From Liquidambar formosana (Eukaryota > Streptophyta > Magnoliopsida > Saxifragales > Altingiaceae): a stretch of DNA of 64,000 nucleotides. Both the position numbers and the translations under genes were made by a program. Below, in pieces: positions 10,445 through 21,952 of the stretch (position 1 is its first letter; every line of letters begins with the position of its first letter). The stretch covers positions 28,578,069-28,642,068 of the forward strand of contig CM077828.1 of NCBI GenBank assembly GCA_039720395.1. Reading direction: 5' to 3'. The notes under the pieces are model-generated. The model had not been told where the DNA came from. It did no database searches and was given only the letters and a program-made list of their open reading frames with translations.

Positions 10445-11150
10445 AATATTTTCTTTTAAAAAGTCCTAGCTATAACCTCCCCACTGGAAGAGAGGGAGCG
10501 ATAACACTACACAGCTACAAGGCTAGGGGTGGCTGTTTGATTCTCAAAAAGTTGTAGGAAATGAAAAATGTCAAAATTACTTTAAAAATAGAAACCATTA
10601 ATTCATTGGCAATTTCAAGTTTTTTATTTTCGTTTATGTTACACATATTCGAAATTTTAACTTAAACCTAAAATAAAATTAACAGTGGTTATTATCTAGC
10701 TACATGGACATGCCTCCTATTTTCTCTTTTCAAAATACATTCAAGATTGAGTATATTTCATATAATCCTACACCCTACCTCATATAACAGGTTTTCCCTT
10801 GATTAAAATTTTCACTTTCAAACTCCAACCTCCCTAGCTAGGGGAGGAAGGAGAAGCACAACCTGGCCGGCCGGTGGTTATGTGCTCTTCATTTTGAATT
10901 AATTGAAACAAAGCCTTGAAAAATAAGACATAAACTCCAAACAAATGTGCCATCCAAATGGGAAAGCCAATTAGGATTTTCTACGTGGAGAACATAGTAT
11001 ATGGCTCATTTTTTTACCCTTTCCTACCTAAACCAAACAAGTAGTGCCCCATGTATATGTCAACTTATCATATCTTCTATGTGAGTTGAAGATCTCTTTT
11101 TTGTTGATGTGAGTTAGGTGCTATACATGGTGCTGTACAAAGAGTGTTTC
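10445..11150. other. LTP1 upstream region, no gene
   Basis: The promoter-proximal flank of LTP1 is homologous to 13290-13815 upstream of LTP2. It contains a diverged copy of the fold-back MITE described at 393. No coding potential is seen. Confidence 0.6.
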
Positions 11151-11394
11151 ATATAACACTGCTTGTTAATGTATTATGCTAACTTTAATTGCCTTAAATA
11201 GCCTTTTGTATGTTAAAAATGTTACTTATCCCCGCTCCATCCCTTGTGAGAAAAGCAGGATATATAGCACTGCATGCCCCTTTTGTACCTTTATATTTTC
11301 TGGCCAAACATTCTCTCTATTGATTTAAGGAGTATACTATAGAAACACATAGGGGCCCAAAAAATAATAATAATAATAATACGGTTTTGCTTAA

Positions 11395-11780
11395 AGGGAG
11401 GCTATTGCGCCCACCACATAAAGTACTCTAAACCCCCATTAGTTTATACTTTTTAAGGATTTGTGAAAAATATGAAAGGTTTTTACAAAAACTAGCCGTG
11501 CAATCCACTAGAAAACATCATTTTGAACAATTTTGTATAAGAAAGTTTTTTCAAAATCTGTCATTTAAGTAGACTTTTTGGTTATTTACAATCTCTATTA
11601 CATTTTTCATGAAAAATGGCCAAAAAATCTATTTGAATGATAGATTTTGGTAAAAAAATTTTCTACAAAGTTGTTTGGAATGATATTTTCTATTAGGTTA
11701 CATGATTATTTTTTGTAAAAACTTTTTATATTTTCATAAAACTTAAAAAATATAAACTAAGTGGGGGGCTTAGAGAATTT
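11395..11780. mobile_element. Mutator-type MITE, family M, copy 1 (diverged)
   Basis: Begins GGGAGGCTATTGCGCCC and shows the family's conserved inner motifs (CACTAGAAAACATCATTTTG on the left, inverted counterparts on the right). The right end is diverged. It is absent from the matching position of U1 (near 5520). Confidence 0.7.
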
Positions 11781-12063
11781 GTGTGTGTGTGTGTGTGATC
11801 AAGGCCGTGATTTGTGCTAAAAATTTAATTAAAGGTTATATCATTGATGCCCAGAAGCATATTACGGAGTATTATTTAAAGCAGCTTAGTGTTGCCACTG
11901 TTTATACATTATACAAGGACACACACACATATATATATTTATATAGGCCTAGCTATAGGCACATTATTCTTAATTACTTAATGCAGATACTGCATGCATG
12001 CTGCCACTGCAACCACGACCATAACTAGAACAACAGCATGCATGCAATGGGATACCATCTCCC

Positions 12064-12945
12064 TTAACAGGAAGCAATGTTAAAGCCTAAGTTGACACCG
12101 CACGCGACCTGAAGTTGGGCAAAGATGCCGCCGCCATTCGGGGGAGCATTCGTGGGCGCCTTCGAGGGTGCCTTGGTGGGCGCTTTTGTGGGTGCATTCG
12201 TGGGCGCCTTGGTGGGCGCATTCGTGGGTGCATTTGAGGGCGCCTTCGCGGGTGTCTTTGTGGGCGCATTTGTGGGTGCATTCGAGGGCGCATTGAAGGG
12301 TGCCTTTGTGGGCGCATTTGAGGGCGCCTCCGTGGGTGCCTTCGTGGGCGCATTCGAGGGCGCATTCAAGGGTGCCTTTGTGGGTGCATTCGAGGGCGCC
12401 TCCGTGGGTGCATTCGAGGGCGCATTCGAGGGTGCCTTTGTGGGCACATTTGTGGGTGCATTCGAGGGCGCATTGGAGGGTGCCTTCGTGGGCGCCTTGG
12501 TGGGCGCATTGGAGGGTGCCTCCGTTGGTGCCTTTGTGGGCGCATTCGTGGGTGCCTTCGAAGGCGCCTTGGTGGGCGCATTCGAGGGCGCCTTTGTGGG
12601 CGCATTCGAGGGTGCCAAGGGAGGCGCCTTCGTGACCACATTTGCATGTTCAACGGCGCTTAGAACACCAACATCACGTATATTAGGGGTCAAGAAATCG
12701 CGGACGCATTTACATGTTTTGGCGACGCCAAGTGAGGCCTGCACGTTTAGGATTTTTTTCAGGCCATTGCAGCATGTTGCCGGCGGGGCACCAAAGATAA
12801 CACCAAGTGCAAGGATTGGGAGACAGGCATTGATCTCTAAGGACAGACCTACGCATTCGGGTGCGGTTGCTGCGCTGGTTTTAGTTACTAGAGCTTGGAG
12901 GAGGAGGAGGACGAGGAAGAATGTTGGCTTCAGCACAGAACCCAT
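12064..12945 (-). CDS. Lipid-transfer protein with a giant Ala-Pro repeat inside its cysteine fold (LTP2)
   Basis: 293 residues, single exon. A signal peptide (about 1-26) indicates secretion. The 8-cysteine motif is complete: C31, C41, C58-C59, C78-x-C80, C282, C293. Spacing C-x9-C-x16-CC-x18-CxC is normal for the nsLTP superfamily, but the C80-C282 loop is 201 residues, against roughly 20-30 in ordinary members. Residues 105-270 are about 41 copies of a tetrapeptide [S/T][K/N]AP (a few EAP, LAP, NVP). Clustered non-contiguous Ala-Pro, Ser/Thr-rich motifs are typical sites of proline hydroxylation and arabinogalactan addition, so a cell-wall glycoprotein/LTP hybrid is inferred. The paralogue LTP1 has no repeat. 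The TATA box is 60 bp upstream of the ATG. Confidence 0.8.
   Translation of the reverse strand: MGSVLKPTFFLVLLLLQALVTKTSAATAPECVGLSLEINACLPILALGVIFGAPPATCCNGLKKILNVQASLGVAKTCKCVRDFLTPNIRDVGVLSAVEHANVVTKAPPLAPSNAPTKAPSNAPTKAPSKAPTNAPTKAPTEAPSNAPTKAPTKAPSNAPSNAPTNVPTKAPSNAPSNAPTEAPSNAPTKAPLNAPSNAPTKAPTEAPSNAPTKAPFNAPSNAPTNAPTKTPAKAPSNAPTNAPTKAPTNAPTKAPTKAPSKAPTNAPPNGGGIFAQLQVACGVNLGFNIASC
12136..12633. repeat. 12-bp coding minisatellite in LTP2
   Basis: About 41 units of a 12-bp GC-rich repeat (plus-strand consensus close to GGCGCATTCGTG), in frame with LTP2 so that unit gain or loss never breaks the gene. The units form higher-order blocks (alternating GAG, GTG and GCC variants). The GC content is far above the surroundings. 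Confidence 0.9.
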
Positions 12946-13004
12946 CTTGCTCCCTTGCTTGATGCTATTCGGTTTGGTGCATGGTGTGTTAAGCCCTCGT
13001 GCCC

Positions 13005-13012
13005 TTTATATA
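13005..13012 (-). promoter_or_regulatory. TATA box of LTP2
   Basis: TATATAAA on the minus strand, in the same conserved context as LTP1 (CTCCTATATAAAGGGC), 60 bp upstream of the ATG. Confidence 0.75.
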
Positions 13013-14270
13013 GGAGCTGATTATGGGCAGGACCCAATCCTTATTAAATTTTTTGTACCAACCCCACCCCTTAATCAACCGGGTAATGCTCCCTTGTCTT
13101 ACATTTTGCCTTATTTCGTGCATTTGATAGAGTTATTAGTTTTTATGATTTATTCATATTAGTGGATCCTACAACTCTACCCTCCCAAATGCATATAATA
13201 GGATAAAGCATAGGACAAAATGTGGAGCAAGATAGCATTACCCTAATTAACCCATAGGATAGGACCGCTATGCAATATTTTCTTTAAAAAAATCCTATGA
13301 CCTTCCCATTGGAAGAGAAGGGGCAATAACACCACAGCTACAAGACTAGAGGTGGACCTGCTCCTTTTTAAATTTCTGTTTAAATCTCAAAAAGTTGGAG
13401 GACATGAAAAATGTCAAAATTACTTTATAAATAGAAACCATTCATCAGCTATTTCAAGTTTCTTATTTTCGTTTTTGTCAAACATTTTCGAGATCTAAAC
13501 TTAGCCTAAAAGAAAATTAATTGTGGTTATACATTCAAGATACATTCAAGAGTACACATGATGTACATCATGCAATCCTACACCTTACCTCATATAACAG
13601 GTTTTCCCCCAATTAAAATTTTAACTTTCAAACTCCAACCTCACCACCTGGCTGGTGGTTATGTACTCTTCATTTTGAATCAATTGAAACGAAACCTTGA
13701 AAAATAAGACTTATACCCCAAGCAGATGTGCCATCTAAATGGAAAAGCCAATTAGGATTTTTTTTTACATGGAGAACATGGTTCATTTTTTTACCCTTTC
13801 CTCCCAAAACCAAACCAGGAGTACTAGATGAATCAACCAGATCATTGTAACATGTGTATTTTTTTCAATAAAACGGGGTATATCTTTTTCAAAAATTATC
13901 ATAATACTGGCTACACATCAACCAGTATGTGTAACTGATACGTACATATCATTTGTCTATGAGAAAATAAATATCCACACCTGTACCCATATGAGTCAAA
14001 ACTATACCCCTAGAAGCCTCACCACGCCCTTGTTAGGATGTTACTATTCACCAGTCAAAGAATTTTTTATTTTTTTTTCCTTCTAGTTATATTGAATGGG
14101 ATTCGCCACCTAGAGCCTACTGTAGTAAAACCACAACCCCACACAAGTTGCACCAGGCTTGACTCAAATTAAAGATGGTCCATGCACTAATTGAGTGTAA
14201 AGCTAATGGGCCACGTTCCATGTGGGCTTTACACTCTATTAATGTTTGGATCATGTCTTGTGTCAACCTT
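13013..14270. other. LTP2 upstream and intergenic, no gene
   Basis: Up to about 13815 this is homologous to the LTP1 upstream flank. From 13815 to 14270 it is unique, AT-rich sequence with no supported ORF. Confidence 0.5.
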
Positions 14271-14279
14271 TTAGGTTAT

Positions 14280-14675
14280 GGGGCCTCTCTTGGCACCCAT
14301 AGATTTGCTCTTCATCCTCCACTTTTTTTACATTTCAAGATTTTATAAAAATTATAAAAGGTTTTTATAAAAACCGAACACGCTAACCATTAGAAAAACT
14401 TATTTTGAACAAATTTGTAGAAGAAACCTTTTTCAAAATCTATCGCTTAAATGAAAATTTTGGCCATTTATGTATTTGTTTTAGAAATGGCTAAAAAGTC
14501 CATTTAAATGACAGATTTTTGAAAAACCTTTTTCTACAAAATTGTTTAAAATGTTGTTTTATGGAAAATTAAGTGATTATTTTTTATGAAAATCTTTTAT
14601 ATTTTTCATAAAACCTTAAAATGTAAGGTAAATGGGGGATGAAAAACAAGTCCTGAGGTGCCAATAGAGGCGCCC
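14280..14675. mobile_element. Mutator-type MITE, family M, copy 2, perfect 9-bp TSD
   Basis: 396 bp, flanked by TTAGGTTAT at 14271-14279 and 14676-14684. The ends GGGGCCTCTCTTGGCAC and GTGCCAATAGAGGCGCCC form an inverted pair, and the inner family motifs (CATTAGAAAAAC, TTTGTAGAAGAAA) are present. A 9-bp TSD with long TIRs indicates a MULE-derived MITE. Its outer ends differ from other copies. Confidence 0.85.
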
Positions 14676-14951
14676 TTAGGTTATTTAGCACTGTTTAAAT
14701 TATCTTTGCTCAACAATGGAACAATTTTTAATTTATTTCCAAACCTCATATAATGGGCTGTGTGTGGGCCACAAGCATTAACGTTCTTAAAGTTTTTCTT
14801 TCCCTTTTCTTGTTGGCTAAACAAGAGTATCCTAGGTCTATTCCTATTAAGGTTTGGGTTCAGACTAATCCCTACGTAATTCATAGACCACCACTAAATC
14901 CATGCATTCCACAATGAATGAGCAAAAAGTCAATCTTGAGACCTCCAATAT

Positions 14952-16385
14952 ATAAATTGTGATCTTTTTCCATCTGTGCTATACCTTTGCAGGATCTTAA
15001 AGTTCTACTTTTAACCTTCCTACATGAAAGTATTTTTTAAACCAACAGCCCATTGGTATATGATTTTCATAAAAAGGATATTTTTCAAACCAAATAAGCA
15101 TCATGTCATTGTCCATAACATTAAAACTAAATCCCCAAATAAGCGTTATTCTTTCTCAAGGGCTGCTGCCACATTTATTCATTTGGTTTTTATGCCCTTC
15201 TTAAATTTGAAGAGTAAATTCCAGTTTTTTTGGGTCTTTCATTGTTCTTTTATTCTTCTTTTTTTCCCCCTTTTTTGTTCTAACAGCTGATAATAATTTC
15301 TTGCTAAAAAATTAGAGAGAAAAATAGTGCGGACCTCTGTTTTTTAAGCCTCTGTTTGGATCTTAGAAAGTTGAATGAAAATAAAGGAAAATTTTTCAGA
15401 TTTACTTAAGAAAAGAAACCTTTCATAAGCAATTCCAAGTATATATTTTATTTTCTTTTGGCTCTAATTTTTCAAGATCCAAACAAAGCCTAAACATTAA
15501 TTATTTGTGGTTATTATCTATCTATGTAGACGTGAGTGCTAGAAACTTAATTGATGACACGAATTCATGTAGGTGGCTCATCTAGCTAATTGACATCAAA
15601 GTTCTGTGGTGTTGAGAGAGTAATCTAGCTATGTGGGCTCCTCAACCCTCAACCCTCAAGCCCACTCCCCTCTCTCCTCCTCGTTCCTCCTTCATTATTT
15701 TTATTTATTTATTTATTTATTTTTTGGTTCGGGTCTTAAGTTAGGCTTGACACTCCTTTTTAGGACTATCATTACATAAATTAATTTTAAACATTAATTA
15801 ATACGGAGTGGATGATAACTTTATCTGTATTTAAGGCATTAATCAGATTGAAGGTCCAAATAGAAGATACCCTATTAAACTCTCAGCTAAAAATAAAATT
15901 TAAAAATGAAAAATGAAAAAAGACTCCCAACTTCTTTCATTCCAATTAAACCACGAGCAACTCAAAGTTACAAAAGTCCCATTTGAAGAAATATACAAAA
16001 TCACTCCAGCCCGTAGTGATACTCAAATTGGTTAGGATTTGGATTTTGGATAGTTTCAGGTTTAGGAATCCATTCCCATCCTATGAAACCTTATATGTGT
16101 ATATATATATATATATATATTGGTTTTATAAAAATAAAAATATACAAGAATACAAATATTGGAGGGGTTACAATGAATGGATATTTCATTAGAATATGAA
16201 CTAAATATGAACTATTTACTATATATACGCATTGAGGGTTGTACCTCTTGTACTGGCCTAATGTACCCTTTAATCCACTAATGCACGAGGTACAATCTCC
16301 AATGCGGGTGTTGATATAAATTATATCAACACGTGCTTACCTGATCATCATCCCATATAACAGTTATATTCCCATTAGCACGTGT
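14952..16385. repeat. Segmental duplication copy D1b (paired with 1-1429)
   Basis: Same orientation and order as 1-1429. This copy has no Helitron at the site corresponding to 1430, reading on into 'cagttatattccc'. No protein gene is visible. Confidence 0.85.
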
Positions 16386-16600
16386 TGATATAAGTTATAT
16401 CAGCACCATACATTGGGGGTTGCACCCTTTGCATTAGTCCAATGTACCTCATATCCCACTAATGCACAAGATACAACTCCCAATGCAGGTATTGATATAA
16501 GTTATATCAGCACTTACTTACTTGATCATCACATATACAATTATATCAGCACTTGCTTACTTGATCATCATCCTATATGTGTATAACTATATATATATGG
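16230..16600. repeat. Two or three copies of the TGATATAAGTTATATCA repeat
   Basis: Adjacent modules of the repeat first seen at 1254, with the conserved 'cccactaatgcac' spacer. Confidence 0.6.
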
Positions 16601-16895
16601 GTTACATCGGAAGGGATTCGACTCTTAACCTTAAACTTTACCCACACCGAAACCCCATGTGGGTGACACTAGGCCACAAGGGCCAATGATACTGTTTACA
16701 GTATTTGGTTATGTGCAATTTAATTAGGAAAATACTTAATGACCCAAAAGATTAACTCAAAAGATGATACATATATTAATTGAGTGTGGGGCTCACGCGA
16801 GGCTACACTCTATGCGGGCCCCACACTTTATTAATGTTTGAGTCATGCTTTTAGGTTATTTAGAATTACGTGGTCTTCTTCTTCTTCTTTTATTA

Positions 16896-17166
16896 CTCCC
16901 TCCGTCCAACAAAGATAGGTCGAGTTTGACAAAACACACAGTTTAAGAAAAGCCATCATTACCTTGACTTGTCATTTATTAAACTCCATCTTCCAAAAAT
17001 ACCCTTTCTTACTTGGCATTGGGTTTTATGTTGAGAGTAATTATTGAACTAATAAATGGTAATATAGGAATGATAAAAAAAATTATGATTTAACTTTTCA
17101 AAATGGACAAACATTTTGAGACACAAAAAGTAGCAAAAATAGCCCATCTTTGTGGGACGAAGGGAG
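16896..17166. mobile_element. Stowaway MITE, TA TSD
   Basis: The ends CTCCCTCCGTCC and its inverted counterpart GGACGAAGGGAG are flanked by TA at 16894-16895 and 17167-17168. The extended TIR (AACAAAGAT / ATCTTTGT) is conserved. 271 bp, the usual Stowaway size. Confidence 0.9.
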
Positions 17167-17387
17167 TATTATTATTATTATTATTATTTTTTAATACAAT
17201 CGATAAGATCTACCCTTACCCTTAACTATCTGTAATATCAACAAATAGATATCAATGCTTTTCTATAAGTCTAAACCCAATATCACTCACTTAACAAGTT
17301 AAAAAAAAAATGACAGTTGAATTATCATCCTATCGGCAACATCACTCTTTTAATTATCTTGGCCCAACAATGGAAGAACCTTTAAAA

Positions 17388-17786
17388 GGGAACGACTATT
17401 GCAACCCCCCAATCTTATAACCCCACCCTTTTCTTTTTGGATTTTAAGATTTCATGAAAAATATAAAAGGTTTTTGTGAAAACCAGTTGCATGGTGCACT
17501 AGAAAACATCATTTTGAACAACTTTACAGAAGAAAGTTTTTCTAAAATCTATCGTTTAGGTAGACTTTTTGGCAAAAAATGAAATAAATGCTATAAATGG
17601 CTAAAAAGTATGGTTAAACGATAGATTTAGGAAAAACTTTCTTCTGCAAAGTTGTTCAAAATGATGTTTTCTAGTGGACTTCATGACCGGTTTTCATAAA
17701 AACCTTTTGTATTTTGCATAAAACCTTAAAAACCTAAGGGATGGGGGTTGGGGTGATAAGAATGGGGGGTTGCAATAGCCATTCCC
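17388..17786. mobile_element. Mutator-type MITE, family M, copy 3, perfect 9-bp TSD
   Basis: 399 bp, flanked by CCTTTAAAA at 17379-17387 and 17787-17795. TIRs start GGGAACGACTATTGCAACC. The surrounding sequence matches 14690-14790, which lacks the element (empty site). Confidence 0.9.
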
Positions 17787-17854
17787 CCTTTAAAATTATT
17801 CCCAAACTTCACATCATGGGCTCTGTGGAGTCCACCAGCATTACCATTGTTAAA

Positions 17855-18252
17855 GGGCAATGGCTATTGCAACCCCCATTCTTATCACTCCACCCGTCAT
17901 CATTTAGGTTTTTAAGGTTTTATTCAAAATATAAAAGGTTTTTATGAAATCCGGCTGTAGTGCGCACTAGAAAACATCATTTTGAACAACTTTGTAGAAG
18001 AAAGTTTTTCCTAAATCTATCGTTTAGATATACTTTTTAGTCATTTATAGCTTTTATTTCATTTTTTGCCAAAAAGTCTATCTTAACGATAGATTTTGGA
18101 AAAACTTTCTTCTGCAAAGTTGTTCAAAATGATGTTTTCTAGTGAACCAACATTCGGTTTTTGCAAAAACCTTTTATATTTTTCATAAAATCTTAAAAAC
18201 TAAAAAGAAAATGGTGGGGTTATAAGAATGGGGGGTTGCAATAGCCATTCCC
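17855..18252. mobile_element. Mutator-type MITE, family M, copy 4
   Basis: 398 bp. TIRs start GGGCAATGGCTATTGCAACC. Flanks TTGTTAAAG and TTGTTAACG suggest a 9-bp TSD with one mismatch. It is the second insertion into the same duplicated host segment. Confidence 0.85.
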
Positions 18253-18318
18253 TTGTTAACGTCTATTGAACTTTCAACCTCTCTACGTGAAAGTCCATCA
18301 ACACTTCATTACCTTACC

Positions 18319-18715
18319 GGGTCCGGCTAATGCCACCCCACAATTTTATCAATACCCTTCACTTATTTTGGTTTTTTAAGGTTTTATACAAAATAAAAAG
18401 GTTTTATAAAAATTGATCACATGATCCACTAGAAAACATCATTTTGAACAACTTTGTAGAAAAAAGTTTTTCCAAAATCTATCGTTTAAATAAACTTTTT
18501 AACAAAAAAATGAAATAGATATTATATATGCCAAAAAGTCTACTTAAACTATAGATTTTGTCAAAACTTTATTCCGTAAAGTTGTTCAAAATGATGTTTT
18601 CTAGTCGATTCTGCGATCAGTTTTCATAAAAACCTTTAATATTTTGCATAAAATCTTAAAAAACTAAAACAAGTAGAGACACTGATAAAATTGAGGGGTG
18701 GCAATAGCCAGGCCC
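18319..18715. mobile_element. Mutator-type MITE, family M, copy 5
   Basis: 397 bp. Ends GGGTCCGGCTAATGCCACC and GGTGGCAATAGCCAGGCCC form the inverted pair. The TSD is not clear. It is the third insertion in this segment; a host fragment homologous to about 15030 resumes at 18720. Confidence 0.75.
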
Positions 18716-18719
18716 TTTC

Positions 18720-20580
18720 CTCTTACCCTTAAACCCAACAGCCCATAGCTAAATGCTCTTCGTAAGAAAAATAGTGTCATGAGCAGGTCTGCCCGGCCAG
18801 CTCCAACAACCCAAGTGAGATTTCCATTTGGCCTGCATTCTCATAGGCACACTCTAACTAACTTCGTGCTGCATTGCCTTCTTTTTTCTTTCAGAAACAA
18901 TTGCAGGCTTACAACCCAACAAGAGAATGGACCTACGTTTATTTATTTGAACTCACCACAAGTCCAGCCCTTCAATGACCCCATATGTAAAACAATAATC
19001 CAACGAACTCCTTGGGCCCGTTTGATTGTTCAAATAAAATTTAAATGTTATAGTTATTTAGTATTGGGTTGAAGGTATAAATCCATCATTTCACATGAAA
19101 AAATTCAAAAGAAAAATGGTCATCAAACCAATAAGAGTGTGACTTCAACATAAAGACATTTCATGCTTTTTAAAATTGATCATATGCATCAAAAATGGAA
19201 ATGAATCTAACTTTTCAAAATTATCCTTTTTTTTTATTTTTTTTATTATTATTATTTTTTTTATATATATAACCAAACGTGGGTATCCCAGCCTACTCTC
19301 ATTGAGGTTTGGATCTAACCTAGTCCCACGCAATGCATAGACCAACCGAAAGTCCATGGATCTGATAGTGAGGAATACAGATTTAAACTTTACGCCTTCT
19401 GCTCCTAAGTTATGATCTTTTGCAATCTATGTTCTCCTAGTGGATTTTATAAATATTCCCATTCAAAATAATAGATTTGTAGGTTTAACATTATGCAAAA
19501 TATACTATAATTGTTGATGGCATAATAGCTTAGTGTCATTTGCTTTATTTTTTAAGTGAGTGATCTTATGTTCAAACGGGTTCAAAACTTATGGAAAAAT
19601 ATTGATACCCATTTATGAGTTTTCTTAACGTGTGCCTTAAGCTGCAATTAATAACCCAATCATTACATGGAAAAATGTGTTTTCACAGTTTTCCAAATAT
19701 TTTCATATTTTTCCAAGCAACTTTTACTTTTTATAATAAATTTTCTTCATTTCGAATGCAATGAAGTAACTTTCACCGTTTACAAGTATTTTCATCATTT
19801 CCAATACAATGACTGGATCATTAAATACCCACGTTAAGAAAACCCCCCATTTATTGATATGGAGAGGGGTTAGGGGTAGGTGTTGGTTCAATCGAATTTG
19901 GGGGAAAAAAAAAAACCCTCATAATCATGTAATTTCCATTCAAACGAGCAAACAGGCCCTTATTAAATTTGGTCCAGATGGAGCATGGCTGTTCCGATTG
20001 ACCTCATATTGTATTGCCATTTCAAGAGTTCGGAAACCCACCGCTCCATAATTCTCTCTCCTCTTTCCTTGACGAAGTGTGAATATGCGTGAAAATTATG
20101 ATGGCACGTCAATGGCCGCTTGCTCTTTGTGGAATTTTTAATTACAGTACGATGGAGCATAGGTTTTCATATCAATATCACTTCTACTATTAAAACATCG
20201 TTAAGGGACCCGAAGAAGTTAATCCAGTTGATAGGAGAAGAATCACTCTATTCTATCAATCTGACTTCGATTTTTCTAGAAAGTACTTTAGGAATTAATT
20301 AATGAATGCACTAAACCAATGTGGGGGAGTGCGCCCTTAAGATCACCTAGGAGGGATTTGGTTGAGGTACGCGCGCAAGCTAACCTTGACACTCAAACCA
20401 AAAAAATAAAAATAAAACATCATTAAGGGGGTAGAAAAATGAACAGTCAAAGTACAAGATAAGGAACCAATGGTTTGATATTCTATTAGTATTGTCCTTA
20501 CCTTGTGACTGAGTGAACTGGGATTCAATTCAAATTTATGGAAAAGCATTGATGCCCATTTGTTGATATTAATAAGTTAG
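18720..20580. other. Intergenic, duplicated fragments and SINE-like remnants
   Basis: 18840-19440 resembles 14760-14980. 19515-19625 and 20480-20575 resemble the SINE-like segment at 1905. No gene is supported. Confidence 0.45.
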
Positions 20581-20586
20581 GGTTAG

Positions 20587-21584
20587 TGTAAGTGCACCGA
20601 TTTTCACCACGCGCTCGCTTTTTACCTATATTTTACCTGCTTTTATTTTTTATGGTATTAACCCTAGGAATTAGCATAAGAATAAGAGTCGTCACCTAAA
20701 AAGGTCTAAGACCAATTTTATTAATTAGAGAAAGGTTCAGAGTTGAGGTACTTATTGGGAAGGTGTTACGCACCAAATAATGCCCGGTAATAAACCGACC
20801 ATCATTTTGTATTCATTAACCATATTTAATATTTTAATAAAATCTGGATCGCCTTTTAATCATGCGACAGATAAATAACACGTACGCATGATTACATCAT
20901 GCGTACGCATAGCATCACTAGTTCATCTTTTCCACAACGAAACCAACTCATCTACAAAAAGGGTTAGTTCAAACAGATATTGTATACAACAAAATCACAA
21001 TCTGAACAACCTATACAATCCTATTATCAAATATATAAATTATAGAAATTGATTGATATTCAAACTATTCCTCAGGTCCATTGTCAATCTGGCAGCATCT
21101 CTCTTATTGAGCTAAGCAAATTATCTCCCATTCTCTCCTATTTTCCCTCTTTGTATCCTCCCTATTTCTCTGTATATTTTCTCTCTCACCCTCTGTCTAT
21201 CCATCTCTTTCCTCTCAAATTCTCAATTCTTTTCTCCCTCCCTCTTGCCGTCCTCCCTCTCTCAAAATCTTAGTATTTTCTTATTCTTTCTCTGGCCATC
21301 CTCTCTCCAAAAATCCAACCAACCCAATGTTCAACCCCTGAAATATAACATCCATCCATTTTTTTTATATCCCACTAACTTCTCCCCCACCATTCCACTC
21401 CTCCACCCCCCACCCCCACAAAAAAAAAAACACCCAAAACACATTCTCTTCCTTTCTCTTTTCTTTTCTTTGTCTTTTCTCCCACTTTCTCCACTTGCTT
21501 CCTCCTCTTTATCTTTCCCTTTTGCATTCCCTCTCATTCCCCACATCTTGCCGTCCCACTTTCAATACACACACACATATATGT

Positions 21585-21626
<42 letters not shown>

Positions 21627-21947
21627 GGTTATGTTCCCATCAATACGTATTGATATAAGTTATATCAGTACCATGCATTGGGGGTTCTACCCTTGCATTA
21701 TATTAGTCCAATGTACTTCACATCCCACTAAAGCACAAGGTACAACTCCCAATGCGGGTGTTGATATAAGTTATATCGGCACGTGCTTACCTGTTTATCA
21801 TCCTATACATGTATATATACACATATTTTTCACCAACCTACTTGCTTCTTTTGCTCACAGAAAAAGGACCCAGGTTGACAATAAATATTACGAACCTCAT
21901 CATTAGGAACTCATCATCAAATATAGGGACAAAACAGGGTGTCTACA
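20587..21947 (-). mobile_element. Solo LTR (gypsy-type), 5-bp TSD GTTAG
   Basis: A 1361-bp segment bounded by TG...CA and flanked by GTTAG at 20582-20586 and 21948-21952. On the minus strand it begins TGTAGACACCCTGTTTTGTC, a common start of plant gypsy-type LTRs, and it contains the equivalent of 'gagtcgtcacctaa' and 'ggaaggtgttacgcacc' seen in such LTRs. No internal domain, PBS or second LTR adjoins, so it is a solo LTR left by LTR-LTR recombination. It contains a CT-rich tract, a (CA)n microsatellite (21577-21609) and one TGATATAAGTTATATCA repeat. Confidence 0.85.
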
Positions 21948-21952
21948 GTTAG

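Larger units (their letters stand above)
5341..11060. repeat. LTP duplication unit U1 (paired with U2, 11150-13815)
   Basis: Homologous blocks match U2 in order: 5353-5598 with 11178-11870, 8830-9035 with 11875-12050, the LTP gene, and 10490-11055 with 13310-13815. Relative to U2, this unit contains two large insertions (Helitron 5599-8829 and a solo LTR near 9042-9850) and lacks the MITE at 11395. The gene order shows a direct tandem duplication. Confidence 0.85.
11150..13815. repeat. LTP duplication unit U2 (paired with U1)
   Basis: Second unit of the tandem duplication. It lacks the Helitron and solo LTR of U1 and so gives the pre-insertion sequence of both sites. It carries its own MITE at 11395-11780 and the repeat-expanded LTP2. 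Confidence 0.85.

Noticed and set aside
12125..13162. 345-codon plus-strand ORF opposite LTP2
   Set aside because: It arises because a 12-bp repeat has no stop in any frame. The minus-strand frame has a signal peptide, the cysteine motif and a TATA box, so it is the real gene.
21049..21658. CT-rich ORFs of 74-137 codons in the solo LTR
   Set aside because: Low-complexity pyrimidine tract with no domain; part of the LTR.
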